The notes beneath the pieces were generated by a model. The model worked only from the letters and a program-made list of their open reading frames with translations. It had not been told where the DNA came from and did not search any database. The translations under genes and the position numbers were made by a program. A stretch of 64,000 nucleotides of DNA from Chryseobacterium sp. (GTDB taxonomy: Bacteria; Bacteroidota; Bacteroidia; Flavobacteriales; Weeksellaceae), in assembly GCA_031277615.1 (NCBI GenBank), contig JAITMC010000022.1:1-64000 (forward strand), written 5' to 3'. Below, piece by piece: positions 44,807-52,105 of the stretch (the stretch's first letter is position 1; each line of letters opens with the position of its first letter).

Positions 44807-45850
44807 ATGAGAAGACTGCCGATTTATTTTTTAGTGGATATTTCCGAATCTATGGTAGGAGAGCCTATCGAACAGGTACAGGAAGGTATTTCCAATATCA
44901 TCAGAGAATTAAAAAAAGATCCGTATTCATTGGAGACGGTGTATATTTCCGTGGTGGGTTTTGCCGGCGAGGCAGAAGTCATTACTCCGCTTCAGGATAT
45001 CATCAGCTTTTATCCGCCTAAAATTCCGATTGGAAGCGGAACATCCCTGTCTCAGGGACTGATCAAAGTGATGGACTGTATAGACCGGGACATTGTGAAG
45101 ACCACCTATGAAAGAAAAGGAGACTGGAAGCCTATCGTATTCCTGTTTACAGACGGAGTTCCCACAGATGACGCTACCAAAGCCATTGAAAGATGGAATA
45201 CCAAATATAGCGGTAAGGCCAATACCATTGCCGTATCCATCGGAGAAAATACCAATTATAAACTGCTGGGTTCTTTAGCGGATAATGTACTGCTCTTCAA
45301 TAATTCCGATGAAAATTCCTATAAAGAATTTTTCAGATGGGTGACAGATTCCATTAAAACAACCAGCCAGAGTGTTACCGAAGCCAACAAAGAAGGTATC
45401 AACCTGTCAAAGATCGACTCTGTTATCCTGGAAAAAGTGGATCCTGAAATGGAACAGAAGTTTCCGGACAATAATTTCGTAGTGCTGAACGGAAAATGCT
45501 CAGAAACGGAAAAACTGTATCTGATGAAGTTCAAAAAAGCATTTACCGATTCAGGAATTATGGGAATGTCTACCAGATATTACAAACTGGACGGGGCCTA
45601 TAAAATTGATGAAAAAGCCTATATGAGACTTTCATCGTCCCAGAGAAACAACCTGAAAATCTCTATTGAAGAGCTGCAGGGAGGAACATCATGCCCGCAC
45701 TGTGCCAATCCTATTGCCCTGGCTACCTGTTCATGTGGCGGAATACACTGTCTTCAGGGCGAAGGTTACAATAAGTGTCCGTGGTGCGGAACATCAGATT
45801 ATTACGGATTTTCCAGCGGAGGTTTTGACATCAACAGAACGTTAGGTTAG
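44807..45850 (+). CDS. TerY-type VWA protein with C-terminal Cys-rich ribbon
   Basis: The 347-residue protein has a VWA domain with MIDAS D11-x-S13-x-S15 (FLVDISESM) and 'FTDGVPTDD' (~113). A middle TerY-C-like region (~205-295) follows, then a C-terminal Cys-rich module (~300-340) with CPHC, a CSC, an HC and CPWC, suggesting two zinc sites. A probable duplicate of the upstream gene plus an extension. It lies 23 bases after that gene and 13 bases before the phosphatase gene. Confidence 0.88.
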   Translation: MRRLPIYFLVDISESMVGEPIEQVQEGISNIIRELKKDPYSLETVYISVVGFAGEAEVITPLQDIISFYPPKIPIGSGTSLSQGLIKVMDCIDRDIVKTTYERKGDWKPIVFLFTDGVPTDDATKAIERWNTKYSGKANTIAVSIGENTNYKLLGSLADNVLLFNNSDENSYKEFFRWVTDSIKTTSQSVTEANKEGINLSKIDSVILEKVDPEMEQKFPDNNFVVLNGKCSETEKLYLMKFKKAFTDSGIMGMSTRYYKLDGAYKIDEKAYMRLSSSQRNNLKISIEELQGGTSCPHCANPIALATCSCGGIHCLQGEGYNKCPWCGTSDYYGFSSGGFDINRTLG

Positions 45851-45863
45851 CAAAACGTGTAGT

Positions 45864-47150
45864 ATGGGGATTTTTTTTAATAACGGAGACCGGAAAAAAG
45901 AAAATAACAGACCTGGAAATGAGGAAACCAGGCAGGATGCCTTGATCCGTAAGCAGAAAGAAGAGTTCAGAGACTCCCATCTGGTCCTTAAAAATGCAAG
46001 TGCCAGGCAGTTCTATGAATTCAGTTTTGATATGGATGATTTTCCGGATATCAGGATTAAAAATATCCTCCATCTGGAAGAAACCGGGCTGAAATTTGAA
46101 GACCATAAAATCGCAGGTATGCCGGCCGCCGGTAATGTCTATGACCTGGATATTGAATTTTATCATACAAAGGATGAAAAAAACACTTGCGTTAAAAGAA
46201 TACAGCTGTACGTAAATGCAGATCCTAAAGACCTCTGGAAAAATATTCCGGCTGATATCAATGATCGGTTTTATAAAGCTGATGAGGTTTCGTTCAAAGG
46301 TGCTTTTTTAGATAAAAAAATAGTGGCTGCTTCCAAAAGAGGGCGTTCTCATGCCCATGAAGGGAAATTCCGCGAAGATGATTTTGCTGTCAATGAGCTT
46401 TCGGAAGGATGGTCTATTGTTTCGGTATCGGATGGAGCCGGTTCGGCGGAAATGGCAAGAGAAGGTTCCAGACTGGCCGTACATTCCATCAATACTTTCT
46501 TCAGTTCTGAAGAAATTCTGAACGAACTTGAAACAGATATAAATGTAGTTTATCAGGCCTCTTCAGGAATACATGCTGAAGCAGAACAGAACATTCTCAG
46601 GCTCCTGAACCGCAGTGTAGAATATGTTCATCAGGTTCTGGATGAAACTGCAAAAAAGAACTCCCTTTCCATCAAAGACTTTCATGCAACCCTGATTTTT
46701 GCCCTGGTCAAAAAATTTGATTTCGGCTATATTTTCCTGACTTTCGGAGTGGGTGACTGTCCGGTTAACCTGATCAGCCCCGATTTTTCTGAAGTGAAAT
46801 TACTCAACAGGATGGATGTAGGGGAATTCAGTGGAGGAACCCGTTTTATTACCATGGAGGAGATCTTCAGCGAGCAGTTATCCTCACGTTTCGGGATGAC
46901 CCGGGTAAAAGACTTCTCTTATCTCGTGCTGATGACCGACGGAATTTATGATCCCAAATTCATGACCGAAAACAAGCTGGTAGATCTTGAAAGCTGGAAA
47001 AAATTTTTTAATGACCTGGACGGAAATAATGACGACTGTGCCAGGGTAGACTTTATCAACGATAAAGATATTGACCGTCAGCTTCTGGAATGGACTGATT
47101 TCTGGAGCAGAGGGAACCATGACGACAGAACCCTGGTAATAATTTATTGA
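45864..47150 (+). CDS. PP2C-family protein phosphatase
   Basis: The 428-residue protein has an N-terminal region of unknown fold (~1-140) and a PP2C-type phosphatase domain (~145-428). Metal-binding motifs are 'REDDFAVNEL', 'VSVSDGAGSAEMAR' (DG), 'FGVGDCPV' (GD), 'LMTDGIYD' and the final 'NHDDRTLVIIY' (DD). It should dephosphorylate Ser/Thr on a partner, likely targets of the kinase encoded next, whose ATG lies two bases past this gene's stop. The N-terminal domain may bind the VWA proteins; that is inference. Confidence 0.87.
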   Translation: MGIFFNNGDRKKENNRPGNEETRQDALIRKQKEEFRDSHLVLKNASARQFYEFSFDMDDFPDIRIKNILHLEETGLKFEDHKIAGMPAAGNVYDLDIEFYHTKDEKNTCVKRIQLYVNADPKDLWKNIPADINDRFYKADEVSFKGAFLDKKIVAASKRGRSHAHEGKFREDDFAVNELSEGWSIVSVSDGAGSAEMAREGSRLAVHSINTFFSSEEILNELETDINVVYQASSGIHAEAEQNILRLLNRSVEYVHQVLDETAKKNSLSIKDFHATLIFALVKKFDFGYIFLTFGVGDCPVNLISPDFSEVKLLNRMDVGEFSGGTRFITMEEIFSEQLSSRFGMTRVKDFSYLVLMTDGIYDPKFMTENKLVDLESWKKFFNDLDGNNDDCARVDFINDKDIDRQLLEWTDFWSRGNHDDRTLVIIY

Positions 47151-47152
47151 AC

Positions 47153-48664
47153 ATGAAAAAGACCGTTAAAGTGGTTTCTATTTTAGATGCTGCCAAATCT
47201 TATGAATATGTAGATGAAAGTCCCATCCGCGGAGGCGTAAAAGATGTCTACTTCTCTCCCGGAAGAGATTATGTCGTCGCTTTTTACCGCGACCCGATCG
47301 ATGCCGGACAGAAAGAGCGGATCATGCGCATTGTATCTACCTATCTCGGAAATATACAAAACGGAAATTCATCAGAATACTTTTTGAACGAAATATTCCG
47401 GTGGCCGTATGATATTGTGGAAAAAGGAAAACATACAGGAATCATTGTTCCTGTTTATCACAATAAATTCTTCTTTGCCAAAGGCTATATCGGATCAGAT
47501 AATATCCAGGGTGAAGATAAAGTGGGGAAGTGGTTTACATCTCCGATGTTCAGAAACCAGCAGTATCCTTTGAGACTTGATCAGTCGGAGCTTGGTGACT
47601 GGCTGAGCTATTTTCAGATTGCCATCAACATCAGCCGGGGAGTGAAAAAGCTTCATCAGATGGGACTGGCCCATTCAGATCTTTCCTATAATAATATTCT
47701 GGTGGACCCGGTAACGAAATCAGCCTGTATTATTGATATTGATGGACTGGTGGTGCCGAAATTATTCCCTCCGGAAGTGATCGGGACCGCAGATTTCATT
47801 GCCCCCGAAGTATTAAAAACCAAACACCTGAATATTCAGGATCCGGGAAGACATCTGCCCAACCAGAAAACAGATCTTCATGCACTGGCATCGCTGATCT
47901 ATATGTACCTGCTGCGCAGACATCCGTTGAGAGGCGGAAAAATATGGGACCTGGATTCGGAAAAAGATGAAATCATGTCCATGGGAGAAAAGGCCATGTT
48001 TGTGGAACATCCCGAAGATCCTACCAACCATGTGAAACCTGATCATCTGAAAAGATGGGATACCCTGTGGGGTGACCCTCAAAAGATTCCCTATACCATT
48101 ACGGGACCTTATCTTTCCGAACTGTTCAGAAAAGCATTTGTTGACGGGCTTCATGATCCCATAAGAAGGCCGATGGCCAATGAATGGGAAACAGCCCTGC
48201 TAAAAACCGTAGATCTTATCCAGCCTTGTCATAACCCGTCCTGTACGGAAAAATGGTACGTCTTTGATAACACAAGCAATCCGAAATGTCCTTTCTGTGG
48301 TACGCCTCATCAGGGAACCCTTCCGGTACTGGATCTTTATTTTAAATTTGATGATGAAGTCTGGAAACCCGAAAACCACAGATTAATGGTTTACAACAAT
48401 CAGTATCTCTTCAAATGGCATGTTTCCAGAAAAGTGATCCGTAACGAAAATCTTACCATGCAGGACAAAATGCCGGTGGGCTATTTCACTTTCCATCAGG
48501 GAAAATGGGTATTGGTGAATCAAAGTCTTACATCGATGAAGGATGTTACGGAACAGAAGGAAATTCCGCCGGGCTCTATGACAGAATTAACCGATGGAAA
48601 AAAAATCCTTTTATCTGCTGAAGAAGGCGGGCGGCTGATCTATGTTACATTAGCCAATCAATAA
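47153..48664 (+). CDS. Divergent protein kinase with zinc ribbon and beta-rich tail
   Basis: The 503-residue kinase has its catalytic loop at H174-S-D176-L-S-Y-N-N, a DxD-type metal motif at D195-I-D197, and an 'APEVL' element. The beta-3 region reads VVAFYRDP, so the usual VAIK Lys is not in its normal place. After the lobe comes a zinc-binding CxxxxC..CxxC (~362-390) and a C-terminal beta-rich region ending 'PPGSMTELTDGKKILL', which resembles an FHA domain end. It is the last gene of the Ter operon. Kinase, PP2C and TerY together form the TerY-P triad. Confidence 0.82.
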   Translation: MKKTVKVVSILDAAKSYEYVDESPIRGGVKDVYFSPGRDYVVAFYRDPIDAGQKERIMRIVSTYLGNIQNGNSSEYFLNEIFRWPYDIVEKGKHTGIIVPVYHNKFFFAKGYIGSDNIQGEDKVGKWFTSPMFRNQQYPLRLDQSELGDWLSYFQIAINISRGVKKLHQMGLAHSDLSYNNILVDPVTKSACIIDIDGLVVPKLFPPEVIGTADFIAPEVLKTKHLNIQDPGRHLPNQKTDLHALASLIYMYLLRRHPLRGGKIWDLDSEKDEIMSMGEKAMFVEHPEDPTNHVKPDHLKRWDTLWGDPQKIPYTITGPYLSELFRKAFVDGLHDPIRRPMANEWETALLKTVDLIQPCHNPSCTEKWYVFDNTSNPKCPFCGTPHQGTLPVLDLYFKFDDEVWKPENHRLMVYNNQYLFKWHVSRKVIRNENLTMQDKMPVGYFTFHQGKWVLVNQSLTSMKDVTEQKEIPPGSMTELTDGKKILLSAEEGGRLIYVTLANQ

Positions 48665-48731
48665 TTTCGGATATGCACAGATAAACTTTACAGATTTTAG
48701 GTCTGTAAGGGGTAAATTATGGGATTATTTT

Positions 48732-49115
48732 TCATGAAGGGTTCTGTTCATTTTTATCTGAAACCGGACAAACCAATCTGATCTTCAGCAAATGATAGAC
48801 GATTCCTCCCACCAGATAAGCCGCAACATCCAGAATATCACCTGTGAAGCTTTCAGAAAGCATAGGACAGATCACTTCAAATAAAAGTGACAGATACAAA
48901 ACCGAACTAAAGATGAATTTCAGATCAGGTTTCCATCGGTATCCCATCACTGTATTCATAAGATATTCTATAAGATAAGTATACATCGGAACGGTTATAA
49001 AATCAGTAAAATGATTGCTGATTACCGGAATGATGATTCCTTTCTTTCTTAGAAAAACAATCAGGATCCAAAACATCAGCCCTGATAAAAACCAATATGA
49101 GATTTTGTTTTTCAT
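48732..49115 (-). CDS. VanZ-like small membrane protein
   Basis: The 127-residue protein has about four hydrophobic helices. The fourth, with 'GDILDVAAYLVGGIVY' (~95-110), resembles the acidic helix of VanZ-like proteins; some flavobacterial homologues are labelled otherwise in annotations. No enzymatic motif. It lies three bases after the small membrane peptide gene, probably co-transcribed and controlled by the divergent TetR. Confidence 0.6.
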   Translation of the reverse strand: MKNKISYWFLSGLMFWILIVFLRKKGIIIPVISNHFTDFITVPMYTYLIEYLMNTVMGYRWKPDLKFIFSSVLYLSLLFEVICPMLSESFTGDILDVAAYLVGGIVYHLLKIRLVCPVSDKNEQNPS

Positions 49116-49118
49116 CAG

Positions 49119-49253
49119 TTACATGTGGAGTACTGCCATGATAAATCCGATAATCACCTGCAGGATCTTTACCATCGTCTCCTGCAAATCTTTTCCTTCT
49201 TTTGTATCCCTGTTTTCTGCGGTTTCGTAATTAAACTTCTTTTTACCTTCCAT
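49119..49253 (-). CDS. 44-residue single-helix membrane peptide
   Basis: This short frame begins with ATG at 49253 and ends TAA at 49119. The first 28 residues are highly charged (Lys, Glu, Asp). The rest (~29-43, VKILQVIIGFIMAVLHM) is a hydrophobic helix. It directly precedes the VanZ-like gene with a three-base gap and lies downstream of a -7 box within the TetR operator region. Spacing, promoter and charge pattern support it as a real gene. Not assigned to a family. Confidence 0.55.
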   Translation of the reverse strand: MEGKKKFNYETAENRDTKEGKDLQETMVKILQVIIGFIMAVLHM

Positions 49254-49274
49254 CCTGATTTCATTTTAGAGATA

Positions 49275-49339
49275 CAAATATACTTAAATTAGAACAATTG
49301 TTCTAATTTTGAAATATGATTTAAACTCTCTTATCTTTG
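49275..49339. promoter_or_regulatory. 24-bp palindromic operator over divergent promoters
   Basis: A perfect palindrome spans 49286-49309 (core TTAGAACAATTGTTCTAA). On the minus strand TATATTTG (49282-49275) serves the small membrane peptide gene. On the plus strand TAATTTTG (49304-49311) overlaps the palindrome, and TATCTTTG (49332-49339) lies four bases before the tetR ATG. A dimeric TetR bound here would block both directions. Confidence 0.75.
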
Positions 49340-49343
49340 AAGC

Positions 49344-49964
49344 ATGAAAACAAGGGATAAGATATTACAGAAAGCGCTGCAGCTTTTCAACGAAAAAGGC
49401 TATAACAACATTACCACCAGGCATATCGCAGCAGAACTGAATATCAGCCCCGGAAATCTGCATTATCATTTCAAACATTCCGAAGACATTGTGAAGATCC
49501 TTTTTTCTGATCTCATTCTGAAAATGGATGAAGTGCTGAACGGCATGAAGAAAGAAGAAAACAGAACCCTGGAAGACCTTTATCAGTTTACGTGGTCTAC
49601 CTACGAAATATTTTATTCGTTCCGGTTTATCTTCATGAATTTTGTTGATATTTTAAAGGAAATCCCTGAAGTGGAATCACAGTATGAATCCGTTAATTTT
49701 AGCAGAAGAGAGGAATTTCATATGATCTTTAAAGGATTACAGGAGGGTGGCGTTTTCAAAAAAAATATTCCGGATTTTATCCTGAACAGCCTTACCACGC
49801 AAATCTTCATCATTGCAGACAACTGGATCACGCATAACAGTCTTGCCTATAAATTGGAAAAAGAAGAAGCAATCCCGTTTTATGCGCTTATCCAGATGAA
49901 TTTATTCTATCCTTTACTGAACGAAGAACAGCAAAAACTCTATGAAGAAAAATATATCAGGTAA
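49344..49964 (+). CDS. TetR/AcrR family transcriptional regulator
   Basis: The 206-residue regulator has an N-terminal helix-turn-helix (~24-50; 'NNITTRHIAAELNISPGNLHYHFKHSEDIVK'), while the rest is a helical ligand and dimer domain. It is transcribed from the promoter carrying the 24-bp palindrome, so it most likely represses itself and the divergent small-protein genes. It overlaps the acetyltransferase gene downstream by 23 bases, suggesting translational coupling. Ligand unknown. Confidence 0.88.
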   Translation: MKTRDKILQKALQLFNEKGYNNITTRHIAAELNISPGNLHYHFKHSEDIVKILFSDLILKMDEVLNGMKKEENRTLEDLYQFTWSTYEIFYSFRFIFMNFVDILKEIPEVESQYESVNFSRREEFHMIFKGLQEGGVFKKNIPDFILNSLTTQIFIIADNWITHNSLAYKLEKEEAIPFYALIQMNLFYPLLNEEQQKLYEEKYIR

Positions 49965-50445
49965 AGATCCACAGATGATGATCAGAATGGGCAATATCCG
50001 TGATCTTCCGGAAATGCAGAAACTTTTTGAAGAAACCATTACCGAAGTCTGCCGGAAAGATTACAGTCCTGAGCAGCTTGAAGCCTGGAAGTCAGGAGCA
50101 GAAAACGAAGAGCGGTGGCAGAAGGTCATCCGGAAACAGATCGTATTTATTACTGAATCGGAGGGTACAATCACAGGATTCGCTACGCTGGATAAAGGAA
50201 ACTATATTGACCTGCTGTTTGTTCATAAAGATTTTCAGCATCAGGGAATCGCTTCACTTTTATACCGGCAGGTAGAATTGGAGGCTATTAAACAGCGACA
50301 GTTGTATATCACCGCCCATGTCAGCAAAACAGCAAAACCTTTCTTTGAAAAATCAGGCTTTACCGTTCTTCAGGAGCAGTCTGTACCGCTCCGGGGAACT
50401 GTTCTCACCAATTATAAAATGGAGAAAAAACTGATCGGGTCCTGA
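49942..50445 (+). CDS. GNAT family acetyltransferase
   Basis: The 167-residue protein has the GNAT fold, with 'DLLFVHKDFQHQGIASLLYRQVE' (~92-114) as the acetyl-CoA-binding motif A and 'FFEKSGFTVLQEQ' as motif B. A start at 49942 overlaps the tetR gene; a start at 49978, at 'MIRMGNIRD', is also reasonable. The substrate is unknown. Coupling to tetR suggests a resistance or detoxification role, which is inference. Confidence 0.82.
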   Translation: MKKNISGKDPQMMIRMGNIRDLPEMQKLFEETITEVCRKDYSPEQLEAWKSGAENEERWQKVIRKQIVFITESEGTITGFATLDKGNYIDLLFVHKDFQHQGIASLLYRQVELEAIKQRQLYITAHVSKTAKPFFEKSGFTVLQEQSVPLRGTVLTNYKMEKKLIGS

Positions 50446-50536
50446 GATATTTCATGTTCCGGAAAAGTCCTTTTTCAGCCCTTCAAAAAAACGTGGCATG
50501 GTATTGGCTTCCCAAATGGCAAGTAAAATTGTTTTG

Positions 50537-50639
50537 AACCATTATTTTAAACCATTAGGACCGGTACAGTGAGAATTTTAGTTTTTTTGATGCATTGTCC
50601 CTGATCTTGAAGCTATACAAGATATCTTAATGGTTTAAA
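50537..50639. repeat. Inverted and direct AACCATTA repeats upstream of the tyrosyl leader
   Basis: AACCATTA occurs directly at 50537-50544 and 50550-50557. TTTAAACCATTA (50546-50557) has an exact complement at 50628-50639, which abuts the -33 element of the next promoter. This could be an operator array. The rest of 50446-50641 is without a visible gene. Confidence 0.5.
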
Positions 50640-50641
50640 TA

Positions 50642-50671
50642 TTGGAATAACAGGAAAACCTGTTATATTTG
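50642..50671 (+). promoter_or_regulatory. Promoter of the tyrosyl leader and tyrS
   Basis: TTG (50642-50644) lies 19 bases from TATATTTG (50664-50671). The leader ATG follows eight bases later, so the leader mRNA would be almost leaderless. Confidence 0.75.
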
Positions 50672-50679
50672 CACTACAG

Positions 50680-50778
50680 ATGAAACACTTAAACAGCATA
50701 TTACGTCTTCCTTTCTTTAGTGAGTATTATGCCCCGATCAGCCGTTCGGGAAGATTTTCTATATCTGTGATTCAATAA
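50680..50778 (+). CDS. Tyr-containing leader peptide upstream of tyrS
   Basis: A 32-codon frame begins at the predicted transcript 5' end and stops 71 bases before tyrS. Codons 16-17 (50725-50730) are tandem Tyr (TATTAT), flanked by FFSE and APISRSG. Position, Tyr pair and downstream terminator match the classical amino-acid leader peptide design. Its role would be to couple ribosome stalling at Tyr codons to antitermination. The peptide itself need not have a function. Confidence 0.75.
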   Translation: MKHLNSILRLPFFSEYYAPISRSGRFSISVIQ

Positions 50779-50829
50779 GAATAATCTAATCTATCATACA
50801 GAGCCCGGACCTTATCGTCCGGGCTTTTT
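50733..50829 (+). terminator. Tyrosine-responsive attenuator upstream of tyrS
   Basis: Four segments are visible: 1, CCCGA (50733-50737); 2, GTTCGGG (50744-50750); 3, AGCCCGGAC (50802-50810); 4, GTCCGGGCT (50817-50825), then TTTTT. Segments 3:4 form a 9-bp terminator; 2:3 can pair over seven bases with one G-T; 1:2 over five. A ribosome stalled at the Tyr codons would cover segment 1, free 2 to pair with 3 and prevent termination. tyrS starts 20 bases after the T-run. Confidence 0.78.
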
Positions 50830-50849
50830 CATTTTAAAAACAATACAAC

Positions 50850-52049
50850 ATGATCAGTACATTAAAAGAAAATGCAGCCATCATCCTTCCGGAAAACGGA
50901 TTGGAACAGAAACTGAAACAGGCTGAAGAAGAAAACCGGAAATTAATCATCAAGCTGGGCTTTGATCCTACCGCTCCGGACCTGCACCTGGGGCATGCTG
51001 TCGTTCTCAAAAAGCTGAAACAGTTCCAGGAACTCGGGCATCAGGTCATTATTGTTGTGGGAAGCTTTACCGCAAGAATAGGCGATCCTACCGGAAAAAA
51101 CAAAGCCAGAAAACCGCTGAGCTCAGAAGAGGTAAGCCATAATGCACAGACCTACATCAGCCAGCTTTCTAAAATTCTGGATCCGCAGAAAACCAGGGTG
51201 GTCTTTAATTCCGATTGGCTGGATGCGCTCAGCTTTTCGGAGGTAATCCAGCTGATGTCAAAAGTGACGGTGGCCCAACTGATGCACCGGAATGACTTCC
51301 ATAAAAGATTTACAGAAAACACACCGATTGCTATGCACGAACTCGTTTACCCGATACTTCAGGGATTTGATTCTGTAAAAATAGGATGTGATATTGAAAT
51401 GGGCGGTACGGACCAGCTTTTCAACTGTACAATGGGAAGACAGCTTCAGGAAGCTCATGAGACTCCGGCCCAGATTTTGATGTGCATGCCTCTGCTGAAA
51501 GGTCTTGACGGCAGGGAAAAGATGAGCAAATCTTTGAACAACATTATCGGACTGACCGATGAGCCTAATGAAATGTTTGGCAAAACAATGTCGGTTCCGG
51601 ACAGTCTGATCGATGAGTTTATTGATCTTACCACAGATTTTTCTATGAATGAGAAGATTTTTTTAAAATTAAAAATCGAAAACGGCGAAAATCCAATGGC
51701 TATCAAAAAAATAATTGCTAAAAATATCATTACCCAGTACCATGATGAGGCTGCTGCTGAAAAAGCAGAGCTGTTTTTTAAAACCCAGTTTCAGAATAAA
51801 AATTTTGAAGAAAAAATCTATGAACCGGCTCAGATAAAATCTCTGCATCACCATGAAAACAAAACTTCATTAGCAGAACTCTGCCACCAGCTGAAAAATG
51901 ATCTCAGCAAATCTGCTGTACGGAGACTGATTCTGAATGGCGGAATCCAGATCAATAATATAAAAGTGACAGATCCGGACCAATCCATTGACCTGGAAAA
52001 ACAGATGAAAATAAAAATCGGAAAGAGGAATTTTTTTGAATTGGTATAA
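50850..52049 (+). CDS. Tyrosyl-tRNA synthetase, TyrZ type
   Basis: The 399-residue class I synthetase charges tRNA-Tyr. The HIGH motif is H46-L-G-H49 in 'LHLGHAVVLKKLKQFQ' and the KMSKS motif is K224-M-S-K-S228. An S4 RNA-binding domain is at the C-terminus (~340-399, 'SAVRRLILNGGIQINNIKV'). The pattern around HLGH and 'GGTDQLFN' looks like the TyrZ branch rather than the E. coli TyrS branch. It may therefore be a second, inducible enzyme; this cannot be decided from one window. Expression is predicted to be attenuated. Confidence 0.87.
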   Translation: MISTLKENAAIILPENGLEQKLKQAEEENRKLIIKLGFDPTAPDLHLGHAVVLKKLKQFQELGHQVIIVVGSFTARIGDPTGKNKARKPLSSEEVSHNAQTYISQLSKILDPQKTRVVFNSDWLDALSFSEVIQLMSKVTVAQLMHRNDFHKRFTENTPIAMHELVYPILQGFDSVKIGCDIEMGGTDQLFNCTMGRQLQEAHETPAQILMCMPLLKGLDGREKMSKSLNNIIGLTDEPNEMFGKTMSVPDSLIDEFIDLTTDFSMNEKIFLKLKIENGENPMAIKKIIAKNIITQYHDEAAAEKAELFFKTQFQNKNFEEKIYEPAQIKSLHHHENKTSLAELCHQLKNDLSKSAVRRLILNGGIQINNIKVTDPDQSIDLEKQMKIKIGKRNFFELV

Positions 52050-52105
52050 AATACCCGGACGCCCAGCATAATTTTCAATATATTCGTTGAATTAAAGAAA
52101 AAACA

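Noticed and set aside
42781-48664. Known phage- or transposon-borne ter resistance island
   Set aside because: No integrase, transposase, tRNA or direct repeats flank the operon; the base composition does not visibly differ from neighbours.
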